Assembly (NCBI GenBank): GCA_044221135.1
Contig: JBGAPT010000005.1
Span: 29,006 to 93,005 of the forward strand
From: UBA4722 sp044221135
GTDB lineage: Bacteria > Pseudomonadota > Gammaproteobacteria > DSM-16500
Length of the DNA: 64,000 bases
Direction of reading: 5' to 3'
Each line of letters begins with the position of its first letter. Within the stretch, counting starts at the first letter, position 1. The translations under genes and the position numbers were made by a program. This document shows, one piece after another, positions 6,522 through 15,012 of this stretch. Below the pieces are notes generated by a model. It was not told the origin of the DNA. It saw only the letters and a list, made by a program, of their open reading frames with translations, and ran no database searches.

Positions 6522-6923
6522 TCAAGCTAATAAAAGATTGAGGTTCGTAAAATAAATTTGAATCTTTTGTACATAAGATTGGTTGTGTAATGAATTGTGT
6601 GAATGATACTTGCCAATACCTACTAATAAATTATTTTTTCTCGTAATCGCTTTGGCTACAATCCAAGCGCTTACTTTAATATTGATGCAAGGGTCAAATT
6701 GTACTTCAGTGGATGTAATGCCATGTGCTTTGAGTGTAGGTAGCCAAGATGAATTAATCTGCGCAGGCCCTAGATCATATGAACCGTTTGTATTTTTAAT
6801 CGCTTGACCTACTTTGCCGTTTTCTACTTGTAGAATAGCAATTAACAGTTTAGCAGGAACATTGTATTTTATAGCTGCTTCGTTGATGCAATACAATGGG
6901 ACTGGCATGGGATGTAACGTCAT
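6522..6923 (-). CDS. Lytic transglycosylase of the conjugation module
   Basis: An SLT-type soluble lytic transglycosylase of about 133 residues. It has the domain start INEAAIKYNVPAKLLIAILQVENGK with the catalytic Glu in VENG, then GSYDLGPAQINSSWLPTL and AWIVAKAI, GIGKYHS. In GI-type conjugation systems such an enzyme opens the peptidoglycan for the transfer apparatus. The start at 6923 follows AGGAA; an in-frame start at 7001 would add an uncharged-poor leader with no ribosome site. Export is uncertain because no clean signal peptide is visible. The module 2 copy (56693-57082) is broken by frameshift. Confidence 0.8.
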   Translation of the reverse strand: MTLHPMPVPLYCINEAAIKYNVPAKLLIAILQVENGKVGQAIKNTNGSYDLGPAQINSSWLPTLKAHGITSTEVQFDPCINIKVSAWIVAKAITRKNNLLVGIGKYHSHNSLHNQSYVQKIQIYFTNLNLLLA

Positions 6924-7019
6924 TACAAAATTATTCCTATTTTTGGGTGTAATAATAAAAGAAACCAATTCTATAAAAAATAAATTATTGCGGTCATTCA
7001 TGCGGGAAAATTTATAAGC

Positions 7020-7655
7020 TCATAATATATTTATTTTTAGTAAATCTTCGGGTTTATGTATGAGATAGTGAGGTTGATATTCTAATAGTATTTTTTCGGA
7101 GTTAAACCCCCATGTAACAGCTATAGAAAATATATCATTTTTTTTTGCAGCTTCTATATCACGCGTTTCATCACCTACATAAAATGCTTTTGATTTATTA
7201 ATGTTAGAGAGTTTAATAATATTTTTTAACATATTTTTTTTCCCAAAGTAACTCGATTCTGCTTGAATGAAATCAAATAAGTGTCGTATATTATTACGCT
7301 CAAGCCACTCAATAACATTAGCTAAAGAGTTAGAAGTCAATATTCCCAACGAAATATTTAAAGCGTGAAGTGTTTTTAATGTTTCTACAAGATTAGCAAA
7401 AGGAAGCAGGAATGGAATTTCGCTTCGTATATATTTCCTTGCATGGAGTAGCACAGTAGGGATTTTGTAAAAGGGGATCTCTAAATGTTTAATTAGTTCT
7501 TTTGAGGTTAAATTTTTTAAATTGCTTATTTCATCCTCATATATCTTGCGAAAGTTGAATTTATTTGCCAATAAATTAAATGCTTTTATGGCTGTTTGAA
7601 AACTGTCTACTAGCGTGCCATCGAAATCAAAAATTAAATAAAGTTTCTTTTTCAT
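7020..7655 (-). CDS. HAD-superfamily phosphatase (phosphoglycolate phosphatase-like)
   Basis: A 211-residue HAD hydrolase of the Gph/PGMB type: motif I DFDGTLVDS near the N-terminus, an alpha-helical cap (about residues 15-80), motif II LGILTSNS, a Lys in FGKKNML and motif III YVGDETRDIEAAK. Small phosphate esters are the usual substrates; this one is unknown. There is no membrane segment. It is the first gene of the cargo slot after the transglycosylase and has no counterpart in module 2. Upstream ATGs at 7667 and 7673 are possible starts. Confidence 0.85.
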   Translation of the reverse strand: MKKKLYLIFDFDGTLVDSFQTAIKAFNLLANKFNFRKIYEDEISNLKNLTSKELIKHLEIPFYKIPTVLLHARKYIRSEIPFLLPFANLVETLKTLHALNISLGILTSNSLANVIEWLERNNIRHLFDFIQAESSYFGKKNMLKNIIKLSNINKSKAFYVGDETRDIEAAKKNDIFSIAVTWGFNSEKILLEYQPHYLIHKPEDLLKINIL

Positions 7656-7919
7656 TGTAAAAGGCATTTCCAAATCTATAAATATCTTACCAGTTAACTA
7701 TAATTCTTATTTTTTCAAAAAAATACATCCTTCTCAGTATCCTATCACTTAAAATTAGCTATTCCAAAAAGATTTTTAACCATTTCATATATTGCCAATC
7801 TAGTCAACCAGTATCCGAGTTAAGACCATAGATAGTATGTTATATATTAACCAATAATGCAGCTCTACATTTTTTATAATACACTTTGGAATAATTTCTA
7901 ATATATGATCTTAAAAGCT

Positions 7920-9137
7920 CTAATTGTAAATAGTAAGCTTTAGGCTATTATCCATTGCTTCCTCCCATTCTCTTTTAGGAGGCTCTTGGTTAAAAAATCG
8001 TAGTCCACGATACCCATTGATTATTCCCGCTGAGCAAGTGACTGCTAAATTAATTGACACTGACGATAAGGAAAAAAATGCTGTTAGCAATAAAAAAGCC
8101 AATTGAGCAACAAAAAAACCAAATCCAATACCAATGATAGTATAAATTATTATTACTCGTATTTTCTTTAAATTGATACGTTGTTGCCGTTCTTTTTCTG
8201 ACAACATAAAATCAGCCTCTAAGGCAGAATAAAGTGTTTCGAATTTTGCATTTTGTTCTACCTGCTCTTTTTTATCACGTTGATGGATGTAATTCATTAA
8301 TAGCATAAACGCGACATAATTATAATGTATATTATTAGAAGACGACCCATCATTAAAACGTTCCATAAAATTAGCAGCAACGGAATATAATTTTTTCCTA
8401 AAATAAGTAAGATCAGCTGGGTATTTGATTAAACTCAAAGTAAAATTATCTGCTAACACGAATAAATCGTGAATATCAATCTCAGTTATTAAAGGCTTAC
8501 ATTCTTCATTTGGTTCTGCCCAAGAATAATGCTTAACATGATGAGTTATGGCCCCATTGTTTTTCTGAATGTGCTGCTCATAGCAGCACATTGATAAAAC
8601 ATGTGTATTATTGTCTGAATTTATAACTACACTTTGCATGCGCATGTTGACATTTTTAAATGTTACATATACTAATGAATATTCATCTTCATCTTCATAA
8701 GGCCATTTTTTTTGCTGCTTAGCTCGTTGAATGCTCTGTTGTATCTTCTGCACATCTGGTAAATTATGGTGAAAACTTTCTACAGTTTGGCATGGCATAT
8801 AATCTATAGTGCCAACATGGCATTGAATACCATCGTAAGGTCTATCGGGTAGTGCATGTAGAGGCATATTGTCGTTATCGGATATTAATGTTAGCCCTGT
8901 AGTGTTGAGTTCATATTGAGCGGTAATTTTACGTATGCTATATATTCCCTTGGCTATAGATTCCTGAACAGATCCGAGTGTAAAATAGTCACTGGCAAAA
9001 GTGTCGCGAGGAACACCTCTATCAAAAATCAGTATAGTACTGCCCGTGGAAAGCAGAGATCTTGGGAGAGGATATTTTTCCTCTTGGGTTTCAAAAAAAT
9101 CATTAGGCGGACGGATAATAATCCAACACATTACCAT
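7920..9137 (-). CDS. Hypothetical membrane-anchored effector candidate
   Basis: About 405 residues. The first 310 are soluble with no recognised domain; there is one glutamine- and lysine-rich helical stretch (KIQQSIQRAKQQKK). Near the C-terminus a charged helix (EKERQQRINLKKI) precedes two adjacent membrane segments (about residues 335-395) and a short polar tail. C-terminal hairpin anchors are common among type IV effectors that insert in host membranes; that role is inferred. It is divergent from 9174-11120, with which it shares a control region of about 40 bases. The start could also be at 9131; neither has a strong ribosome site. Confidence 0.6.
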   Translation of the reverse strand: MVMCWIIIRPPNDFFETQEEKYPLPRSLLSTGSTILIFDRGVPRDTFASDYFTLGSVQESIAKGIYSIRKITAQYELNTTGLTLISDNDNMPLHALPDRPYDGIQCHVGTIDYMPCQTVESFHHNLPDVQKIQQSIQRAKQQKKWPYEDEDEYSLVYVTFKNVNMRMQSVVINSDNNTHVLSMCCYEQHIQKNNGAITHHVKHYSWAEPNEECKPLITEIDIHDLFVLADNFTLSLIKYPADLTYFRKKLYSVAANFMERFNDGSSSNNIHYNYVAFMLLMNYIHQRDKKEQVEQNAKFETLYSALEADFMLSEKERQQRINLKKIRVIIIYTIIGIGFGFFVAQLAFLLLTAFFSLSSVSINLAVTCSAGIINGYRGLRFFNQEPPKREWEEAMDNSLKLTIYN

Positions 9138-9173
9138 AAACTCATTTAAGATTGTTAGTTGAAGGAACGTACA

Positions 9174-11120
9174 ATGAATGAAGCACAGTTCCAATTGGTA
9201 TTAGATTATATAACATCTAGGCCTAATGAAGATAAACAAAAAAAGTCTATTAGCTTAAGCCTAGCAGGATTAACATCATTTCCGCTAAATAATGCTAGCC
9301 TTACTAAAGACCAGTTGCGTCGGCTAGCTGATTGCCTGAGTCTTCATAAGAAATACTTAACTGATATTTCTTTGGTAGCTAACAATATTGATGATGAAAC
9401 AGCTGTTTATCTAATAAGATGTATGTATAAAGACTGCGCCCTTATTTTATGTGATTTATCTAACAACCCTATTTCGTTAAATGCAAAACAATATATTAAC
9501 TTTTTGCTCACTGATAATATAAAATCTCCTGGGATGGCGGCGTATTCTACAACCACAATTAAATTGTACTATTGGCAAAAGAGCCAAAAGATAGAACAGA
9601 TAAGGAATTTTTCAAACGCGCATCATACTGGACATGTTGCCTTAGAGATTTTTACTGAAACTGGTAAATATATTTATGTTAGCTATTGGCCTAAATCATC
9701 TGCTACCTGTATAACTATGTGGCATACAAAAGCTAAACTAGTATCAAAACAGTCTGAATTAAAGAACCACCCTAATTATACGGAAATATTATTAGATGAT
9801 TTTGATCTAAATTTAGACAAAATAGTTGATCGATTTTTCATAACTTATCATCGATGGAAAACGCAAGAAACATGGTCAATAGTTCAGCATAATTGTGCAA
9901 CGCGTGTTGTAGAGTTGCTAAAAGAAGGAGGATTTTTAGAAAATTTTCCAGCTATTGATCAATTTGGCAGTATAAGGTATTTATTACTATTGTGCTATTC
10001 TAGGATATTTATTTCTATTGCATTGTTAGGTAGCGGTTTTTACCCATTCCCTTTCTTAAATGAACCTTATTTTCATGAAACATCCAAGGGTTTTCTAGCA
10101 GCATTAAGTTTTATTGTATTCAATGGGACTACAATATTTATGTTGGAAAGGAAATTCGAAAATAACCAACTGATTGAGTCGAATAAGTGGGATTGTGTTA
10201 TTGGCTTAAGCGCTTCTCTTGGATTCGGTGTTGGCTCTATTATACATAAAAAATTTATAAATCCTATTATTGATGACTCCTTGTTTCAAGCAACAAAATT
10301 ACTTGATTTATTGTTACTACCAGCAACAGCCGCTGGAATGATATTATTTGGAAAAATAACCAGTTATTTAATAGATTTGATGGGTGGAAAAGGCCATACG
10401 ATCACGCCAAATAATATTGCCAGTTGGGTAGAGTATCTAAAGAACAGTAAGAAGATTGATGTGAAAGCCAGAGAATATGTTTTTTATAAGAATTTATCAT
10501 TTGCAGTTATATTTTATACCGCTTGGATTGTAACCTATACAGCAAGGAATTTTGTTAGTAGAGATATTGCTATGGGTATAGGAATAATTGGGGGAGTTAG
10601 TTTCGGGTATATTTTAGTAAAGATACTTCATCATCTCACCCTAATCAAAAAATATCTTCCTCGATTAAAAGAGGAAGACTTAGCTTTTATTCAGTTACAT
10701 GATAAAAATTTAGAAAAACATGTCATTTTGTCAATAACAACGCTTCTCGGAATTGTTGGAACCGTTTCTTATTGTAACTCTCAAGCTGTACAGAAAAATG
10801 ATAAAACCATCGCCAATCCTTTTTTAGAAAGCATTTTGGCCCCACTTGGCGGAACAATAGGATTTATGGCAGGTGTCTGCGCATACTATATTTTTAGTAA
10901 AATGCCAAGCAATCAAAATCAATATGGAATAGCAAAGACAAATATAAATGATAAAGAAGATAGTAGTAATTCACCTTCTGAAAAGAGTCCTTTTGCATTA
11001 AAAAATATTACCTATAACACACTTCCTTTTTTTAAAAAGAAAGAAATCTATGAGGGTGAGGTGAAAGAAGAGGTTCACCCAAAAGAGAAACGTTCATTTT
11101 TATCATGTACGCTACTATAA
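9174..11120 (+). CDS. LRR-like, NlpC/P60-like cysteine-protease-fold effector candidate with membrane segments and CaaX tail
   Basis: A 648-residue protein. Residues about 25-110 contain leucine-rich-repeat-like strands (ISLSLAGLTSFPL, LTDISLVANNIDD, LILCDLSNNPIS). A middle domain has HHTGHVALEIF, IYVSYWPKS and QHNCATRVVELL (His154 and Cys251), the layout of permuted NlpC/P60 or related cysteine hydrolases. Several hydrophobic segments follow between about 280 and 590. The tail ends SCTLL, so the last four residues (CTLL) form a possible CaaX box of the geranylgeranyl type. ATG at 9174 follows GAAGGAA. Catalysis and prenylation are inferred; I recall similar GHV...YWP blocks in Legionella proteins. 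Confidence 0.65.
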   Translation: MNEAQFQLVLDYITSRPNEDKQKKSISLSLAGLTSFPLNNASLTKDQLRRLADCLSLHKKYLTDISLVANNIDDETAVYLIRCMYKDCALILCDLSNNPISLNAKQYINFLLTDNIKSPGMAAYSTTTIKLYYWQKSQKIEQIRNFSNAHHTGHVALEIFTETGKYIYVSYWPKSSATCITMWHTKAKLVSKQSELKNHPNYTEILLDDFDLNLDKIVDRFFITYHRWKTQETWSIVQHNCATRVVELLKEGGFLENFPAIDQFGSIRYLLLLCYSRIFISIALLGSGFYPFPFLNEPYFHETSKGFLAALSFIVFNGTTIFMLERKFENNQLIESNKWDCVIGLSASLGFGVGSIIHKKFINPIIDDSLFQATKLLDLLLLPATAAGMILFGKITSYLIDLMGGKGHTITPNNIASWVEYLKNSKKIDVKAREYVFYKNLSFAVIFYTAWIVTYTARNFVSRDIAMGIGIIGGVSFGYILVKILHHLTLIKKYLPRLKEEDLAFIQLHDKNLEKHVILSITTLLGIVGTVSYCNSQAVQKNDKTIANPFLESILAPLGGTIGFMAGVCAYYIFSKMPSNQNQYGIAKTNINDKEDSSNSPSEKSPFALKNITYNTLPFFKKKEIYEGEVKEEVHPKEKRSFLSCTLL

Positions 11121-11134
11121 AGTGTTGCCATTAT

Positions 11135-11746
11135 TTATGATATAGAGCATCCTTTTGTGTCAGGCTTAGGTTCATTATTAGCCTTCTCTTCAGAAGGAGA
11201 TGATGAGCCATTTTTCTGCATCGAGCCTGCATCTACAGATGAAGTTCTAGCTTGTTGTGTATGAGCCAGACCGTGAAAATCATTGTCTTTGGAATTCCAA
11301 AAAGAAGCTGGGTTTTCAGCAACTTTTTCTTTTTTTTGTACCTCCATTTTTTCTAAAAGTTCACGAATAAATTGCTCTCTCAATTTAATTGCTTCTTCTA
11401 AATCTACGCGTATTTGATTACGCTTTTGTATCTCTGGGATTTTTTGTTTAAAATCAGCTACCATAGATTTTAATGTATAATTTGGAACAAGATAATCCGA
11501 AGAAAAACGTTCTCCCGTCATTGGGCTCCTGTTATTTCCTCTTCTTAACCATTCAACTATATTATGCTTTTCGTAAGTATGGCCATCGCTTGCAACTACT
11601 GGTTCTTGAAAAATTTCCTGGCTAATTGGGCATAAATATCCTTCAGGGATAGGTATAATTGAACATATTTCCTCAGAATCTTTGTGCACTTTCTCACCGG
11701 TTACTTCCTTTGAGCTATCTTTTTTCTCTTCGGTACCTGAAAACAT
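11135..11746 (-). CDS. U-box E3 ubiquitin ligase-like effector candidate with C-terminal CaaX box
   Basis: A 203-residue protein. A canonical U-box spans about residues 33-105: IPEGYLCPISQEIFQEPV, DGHTYEKHNIVEWL, SPMTGE, and YTLKSMVADF. After it come a charged helix (about 105-140) and a low-complexity polar tail ending KGCSIS. The last four residues, CSIS, fit a CaaX box of the farnesyl type. Bacteria lack protein prenylation, so both domains point to action inside a eukaryotic cell, as known for Legionella LubX/GobX (U-box) and AnkB (CaaX). GGAG precedes the ATG. It converges with the gene ending at 11120 and lies directly beyond truncated traI. Confidence 0.85.
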   Translation of the reverse strand: MFSGTEEKKDSSKEVTGEKVHKDSEEICSIIPIPEGYLCPISQEIFQEPVVASDGHTYEKHNIVEWLRRGNNRSPMTGERFSSDYLVPNYTLKSMVADFKQKIPEIQKRNQIRVDLEEAIKLREQFIRELLEKMEVQKKEKVAENPASFWNSKDNDFHGLAHTQQARTSSVDAGSMQKNGSSSPSEEKANNEPKPDTKGCSIS

Positions 11747-11871
11747 ATTAATTTATCTCCAATCAATAAAAAATATTTAATATAGTTTATATACACAATT
11801 TAATAAAAACATTATTATATCGATAATATTCAATAAGTAAATTTATATTTGATATTGTCAGATTGTGTTCG

Positions 11872-12516
11872 TTAAGTGATTGTATTATGTTTAATATGAG
11901 CAGCAGACTGATGTAAAACAGTATCCCACCATTGATTAAATAGATAATTATTAGTAGATAACCATTTTACAGAAAAAGTCGGAAAAATATGTTGTGATAC
12001 AGCCGCCATAAAAACATCTCTTTTTGTCGTAGTGTTACTAGGAACAAAGCGCATACTATAATAAAATGCTCTTTTGTAGAGTGATCCCATCATTGGCGAC
12101 CACATATCGATTAAGTTTCCCTGTGGTTGATATTGATAAACAATTCTATTTTGCTCTAAGTGATAGAAATTATTTACTAAACTGGCTGAGAAAATAGCAT
12201 ATGTCCATTGCGCTTCTTCTGCAGCAATGGATTCAGCGCCGGTGCTTTTAGGTAATAAAATACCACGACGTAATTTTAATGCGGCTGTCGTCAGTGTGAG
12301 TTGACGGATTAAAAAACCATAATCCCAGTGAAAATCTTTTTCAGAATAAGGCATGGCTTGGCAAAATTCAGCGATATTAAATAAAGTCGTATCGTATAGC
12401 TTTTTGTAAATTGAAGTGGGACAACTGATTAAGCTTTTAATGTCCTTAATAGCACGTCCAATTTCCCAATAGCGAGATGATTCTTCACCAGATAGAGAAG
12501 GCAACACTTTAGGCAT
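11872..12516 (-). CDS. traI: Truncated TraI relaxase (TraI_2 domain only, HD residues lost)
   Basis: A 214-residue protein that aligns by eye with the N-terminal TraI_2 (DUF1528) domain of MOB-H relaxases: RYWEIGRAIKDI, YKKLYDTTLFNIAEFCQ, ALKLRRGILLPKS, then SVKWLS--NYLFNQWW. Full-length proteins are usually several hundred residues longer. Here the usual LDHGLE and LLHDIGK metal ligands are replaced (WDYGFLIRQL, SLVNNFY) and the C-terminal part is gone. The tail HIKHNTIT differs from the decayed second copy at 62.7 kb, which continues ENNIETIIQLAG. The start at 12516 overlaps the traD stop by 8 bases (ATGCCTAA). Probably nonfunctional as a relaxase. Confidence 0.7.
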   Translation of the reverse strand: MPKVLPSLSGEESSRYWEIGRAIKDIKSLISCPTSIYKKLYDTTLFNIAEFCQAMPYSEKDFHWDYGFLIRQLTLTTAALKLRRGILLPKSTGAESIAAEEAQWTYAIFSASLVNNFYHLEQNRIVYQYQPQGNLIDMWSPMMGSLYKRAFYYSMRFVPSNTTTKRDVFMAAVSQHIFPTFSVKWLSTNNYLFNQWWDTVLHQSAAHIKHNTIT

Positions 12517-14440
12517 GGTTATTTTCTCTTTCGTCATGATCAATAGGCTCCTGTGATATGTGTTGTTTTTGTTGCATCGATTGAATTAATTCTTCCACTT
12601 TCATGGGAAGAGATATGTCATCTTTCTTAGGTAATGGCATGCGTAACTTATATAATTTGCCACCTTCTAATAGACAAAAAGCTTGTCCTTTAGGGAGGTT
12701 CAGCACATCATTTTGTTCAATGAGACGATATTCGCTGTGTGTTAACCGATCTTCGTTCGTTGAACGGTAATAAATACCTTCTTCTCCATGCGATGTATCT
12801 GCGCTGCTGGAAGCAGGAAGAGCGCGCAATACAGGAACAGTCGGTAATTGATTTAAAAACATTTCAACAGTTGCCGCTTCTTTACAACGAAATAGAACCA
12901 CTGTTCCCATATTCCCAGCGACTTGCCCTGCTTTTGCTGCTGTTTTTAAGCGTGCTTCAACATCTGACCAAGTTTGAGTATAAGCAGTGACCGTGAAGCC
13001 TGCGCCACGTGCTTTGTTTAACAGGGGTATAAATTCATCTCCAATGATTTCGTTAAATTCATCGGAATGTAAGCAAATACGAGGTAATGATATTTTTTCC
13101 TCAATATCAGGGTACCCGTCTTGCAAACCGAATTTATATAATCGGCCTGCGACTGACACTAAATCGGCAAACATGGCGTTGCCTACAGCAGCGGAAATGA
13201 CAGGATCAGTCAGTGCATCAAGTCCGACATACACAATTTGCTTATTACGAATGACTTGCAGCCAGTCTAAAATAGGTCGTTCATCTTGAATATCGGTATA
13301 ATCAGGTGATAATAGCTCAGCTGCTTTTCCAGTTGTCAGCTTTTTAANNNNNNNNNNNNNNNNNNNNNNNNNNNNGTAACGACAGGCTTGGTGCAGATCA
13401 TCAAAAATTGGATTGTATGTTAATTTGTGACGCTCAACATAGGCAATCAGACCTTGTAAAAAAGGGAATTCATGTTTATCGGTGCTCTTACTTTTAATAT
13501 ATTTAATCACCCACTCCTTATAGTTCATATCGACTTGCGGCAACCAGAATTTTAAGTATCGTTCAAGTAAGACATCCATTTTTGTAATATAATATTTTAT
13601 TTTTTTATAATCGGGTTTTTCACCCATTGCGACGAGTGCCATTGCAATCGAATTGATGAATTGCCAGCCAAATTCTTTAAAGGCGGCAGATTCACCTGAA
13701 CTGGGTAATTGATTAGAAATACGATTAGCGACTTCTGTAACACGTGTAAAATTACCAATAGGATTATAGCGACAAGATTGGTCAGGAAAACCTAAATGAA
13801 AAATCAGAAAATTATTTTCGCGACCGGCTAATTTTGCTTCTGCGTACATCCTTCGTAATAAATCACCATCTCCTTTTGGATCAAGCACAATGACTACATC
13901 GCCGCGTCTAATGTCTTGGCTTACTACAAGCTCTGCAAAACGTGTTTTTCCAACACCGGGTAATCCTAGTACTAATAAATGACTCGCACGTTCCACTAAA
14001 TCGATAGTGACCTTTTGTTCTTTATCGGCTACTCCATGAATGCAAGGCTCACCACCTACTTCAGGTGAACGTGAGGGGTATTTATAGTGTAAGTTATAAT
14101 CTAAATCGAGATCACGTAATCGTTGGGTATGCTGTGCTGTCCATAAAAATCCTTTACCTAGGAACAATTTTTTATCACTGATGGGCAATTGTTTTGCGCT
14201 CATTGTATACGTTGGCATGCGTTTTAAATTACGTTGATAACGCCAAATGCGATATCCTTGTTTAAATCGATAACAGCCAAAACATATCAATGCACAAGCC
14301 AATCTGTGTGCCGTATTATTAGATAGTAAAAATAAACAAGGACAAGTCAAAAATAATAATGCGGCTACAATAGTCGCTAAGGTAGTAACCCACTCCACAG
14401 GTGGGCGTAATAATCCCTCTAGTGGAGTTTGCATGCTCAT
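12509..14440 (-). CDS. traD: Type IV coupling protein TraD (GI-type)
   Basis: About 643 residues. Two membrane segments lie near the N-terminus (about residues 18-60). The ATPase has Walker A GLPGVGKTR and Walker B VVIVLDPKGDGD, then SDEFNEIIGDEF and GFTVTAYTQTWSDVEAR, matching the ICE TraD subgroup (TIGR03743-like). It feeds the relaxase-DNA complex to the T4SS channel. The start at 14440 lies one base after the upstream stop. Bases 13348-13375 are N, so about ten residues are unknown and the frame across the gap is assumed. It is coupled to truncated traI downstream. Confidence 0.9.
   Translation of the reverse strand: MSMQTPLEGLLRPPVEWVTTLATIVAALLFLTCPCLFLLSNNTAHRLACALICFGCYRFKQGYRIWRYQRNLKRMPTYTMSAKQLPISDKKLFLGKGFLWTAQHTQRLRDLDLDYNLHYKYPSRSPEVGGEPCIHGVADKEQKVTIDLVERASHLLVLGLPGVGKTRFAELVVSQDIRRGDVVIVLDPKGDGDLLRRMYAEAKLAGRENNFLIFHLGFPDQSCRYNPIGNFTRVTEVANRISNQLPSSGESAAFKEFGWQFINSIAMALVAMGEKPDYKKIKYYITKMDVLLERYLKFWLPQVDMNYKEWVIKYIKSKSTDKHEFPFLQGLIAYVERHKLTYNPIFDDLHQACRYXXXXXXXXXXKKLTTGKAAELLSPDYTDIQDERPILDWLQVIRNKQIVYVGLDALTDPVISAAVGNAMFADLVSVAGRLYKFGLQDGYPDIEEKISLPRICLHSDEFNEIIGDEFIPLLNKARGAGFTVTAYTQTWSDVEARLKTAAKAGQVAGNMGTVVLFRCKEAATVEMFLNQLPTVPVLRALPASSSADTSHGEEGIYYRSTNEDRLTHSEYRLIEQNDVLNLPKGQAFCLLEGGKLYKLRMPLPKKDDISLPMKVEELIQSMQQKQHISQEPIDHDERENNHA
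13348..13375. other. Assembly gap (28 N) inside traD
   Basis: A run of N interrupts traD between the YNPIFDDLHQACRY and KKLTTGKAAELL segments. The frame is kept if the true gap length is a multiple of three relative to 28 plus flanks as drawn, which cannot be verified here. Confidence 0.99.
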
Positions 14441-14441
14441 T

Positions 14442-14807
14442 TTATAATTCTCGTAATAGATGAATTGTTTTGCTAATAAGGTTTTCACAAACCAATAATT
14501 CAACCATGATGAGCCACAGACCCATTCGCCATGTTTCTTTGCGCCACTGTGAAATTTTTTCAGGTGTGGCTTTTCGGTACTGGCCAATTTTTAAAACAAT
14601 ATAAGGCCAGCAGAGGATAAAAGAACACAATATTCCCCAGCGGAGTAAGCAATACTCCATGGGGTGATGTTTAGTTGCTTCCGTGATAGAATTTAAAAGC
14701 GTTGGACCATGGATATGGATAAATGCCCATAAGAACCCTGCGAATAGCAATGGAATCGCTATTCGCATTCCAGCAAAAAATAAACGGGATATTGTATGGA
14801 TAATCAT
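14442..14807 (-). CDS. Small membrane protein of the transfer operon
   Basis: A 121-residue protein with three predicted membrane segments (residues about 8-30, 48-68 and 93-110) and a charged loop QYRKATPEKISQWRKE. It lies one base upstream of traD, so it is almost certainly co-translated with it. I cannot place it in a named ICE family. The position next to traD and traG suggests an accessory inner-membrane component of coupling or mating-pair stability. Confidence 0.65.
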   Translation of the reverse strand: MIIHTISRLFFAGMRIAIPLLFAGFLWAFIHIHGPTLLNSITEATKHHPMEYCLLRWGILCSFILCWPYIVLKIGQYRKATPEKISQWRKETWRMGLWLIMVELLVCENLISKTIHLLREL

Positions 14808-14822
14808 ATAAAAGACCAGGTT

Positions 14823-15008
14823 ATGAAAAATTCACTGTTATTTAAAGTTGTAAAAGCGGTATTTAGAATAAGCGTTAAGATACTTAGGTTTTTGCTTAAA
14901 ATTGTTTTGAGTGTTTTTGCGCCGAATAAAAAAATAAAAGAGTTTAGAAAATGGCAAGATGACTACGATGAACATACAAAATCCATTACTCGTCATGAAC
15001 CATTTTAA
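14823..15008 (+). CDS. Possible small basic membrane-associated protein, opposite strand near traG
   Basis: A 61-residue protein, hydrophobic and basic in its first 35 residues (LLFKVVKAVFRISVKILRFL) and then charged (EFRKWQDDYDEHTKS). It is the only plus-strand gene candidate within the transfer operon and fills the 200-base space between traG and the 121-residue gene. In many GI-type ICEs a DUF3742 gene sits on the opposite strand next to traG; this one has the same position but I see no clear sequence match. An earlier ATG at 14796 is possible. Weak ribosome sites. Confidence 0.4.
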   Translation: MKNSLLFKVVKAVFRISVKILRFLLKIVLSVFAPNKKIKEFRKWQDDYDEHTKSITRHEPF

Positions 15009-15012
15009 TATA

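Noticed and set aside
12509..14587. TraD starting at 14587
   Set aside because: The extra 49 residues overlap the upstream membrane gene in another frame; the ATG at 14440 directly follows that gene's stop and begins the family-like sequence.
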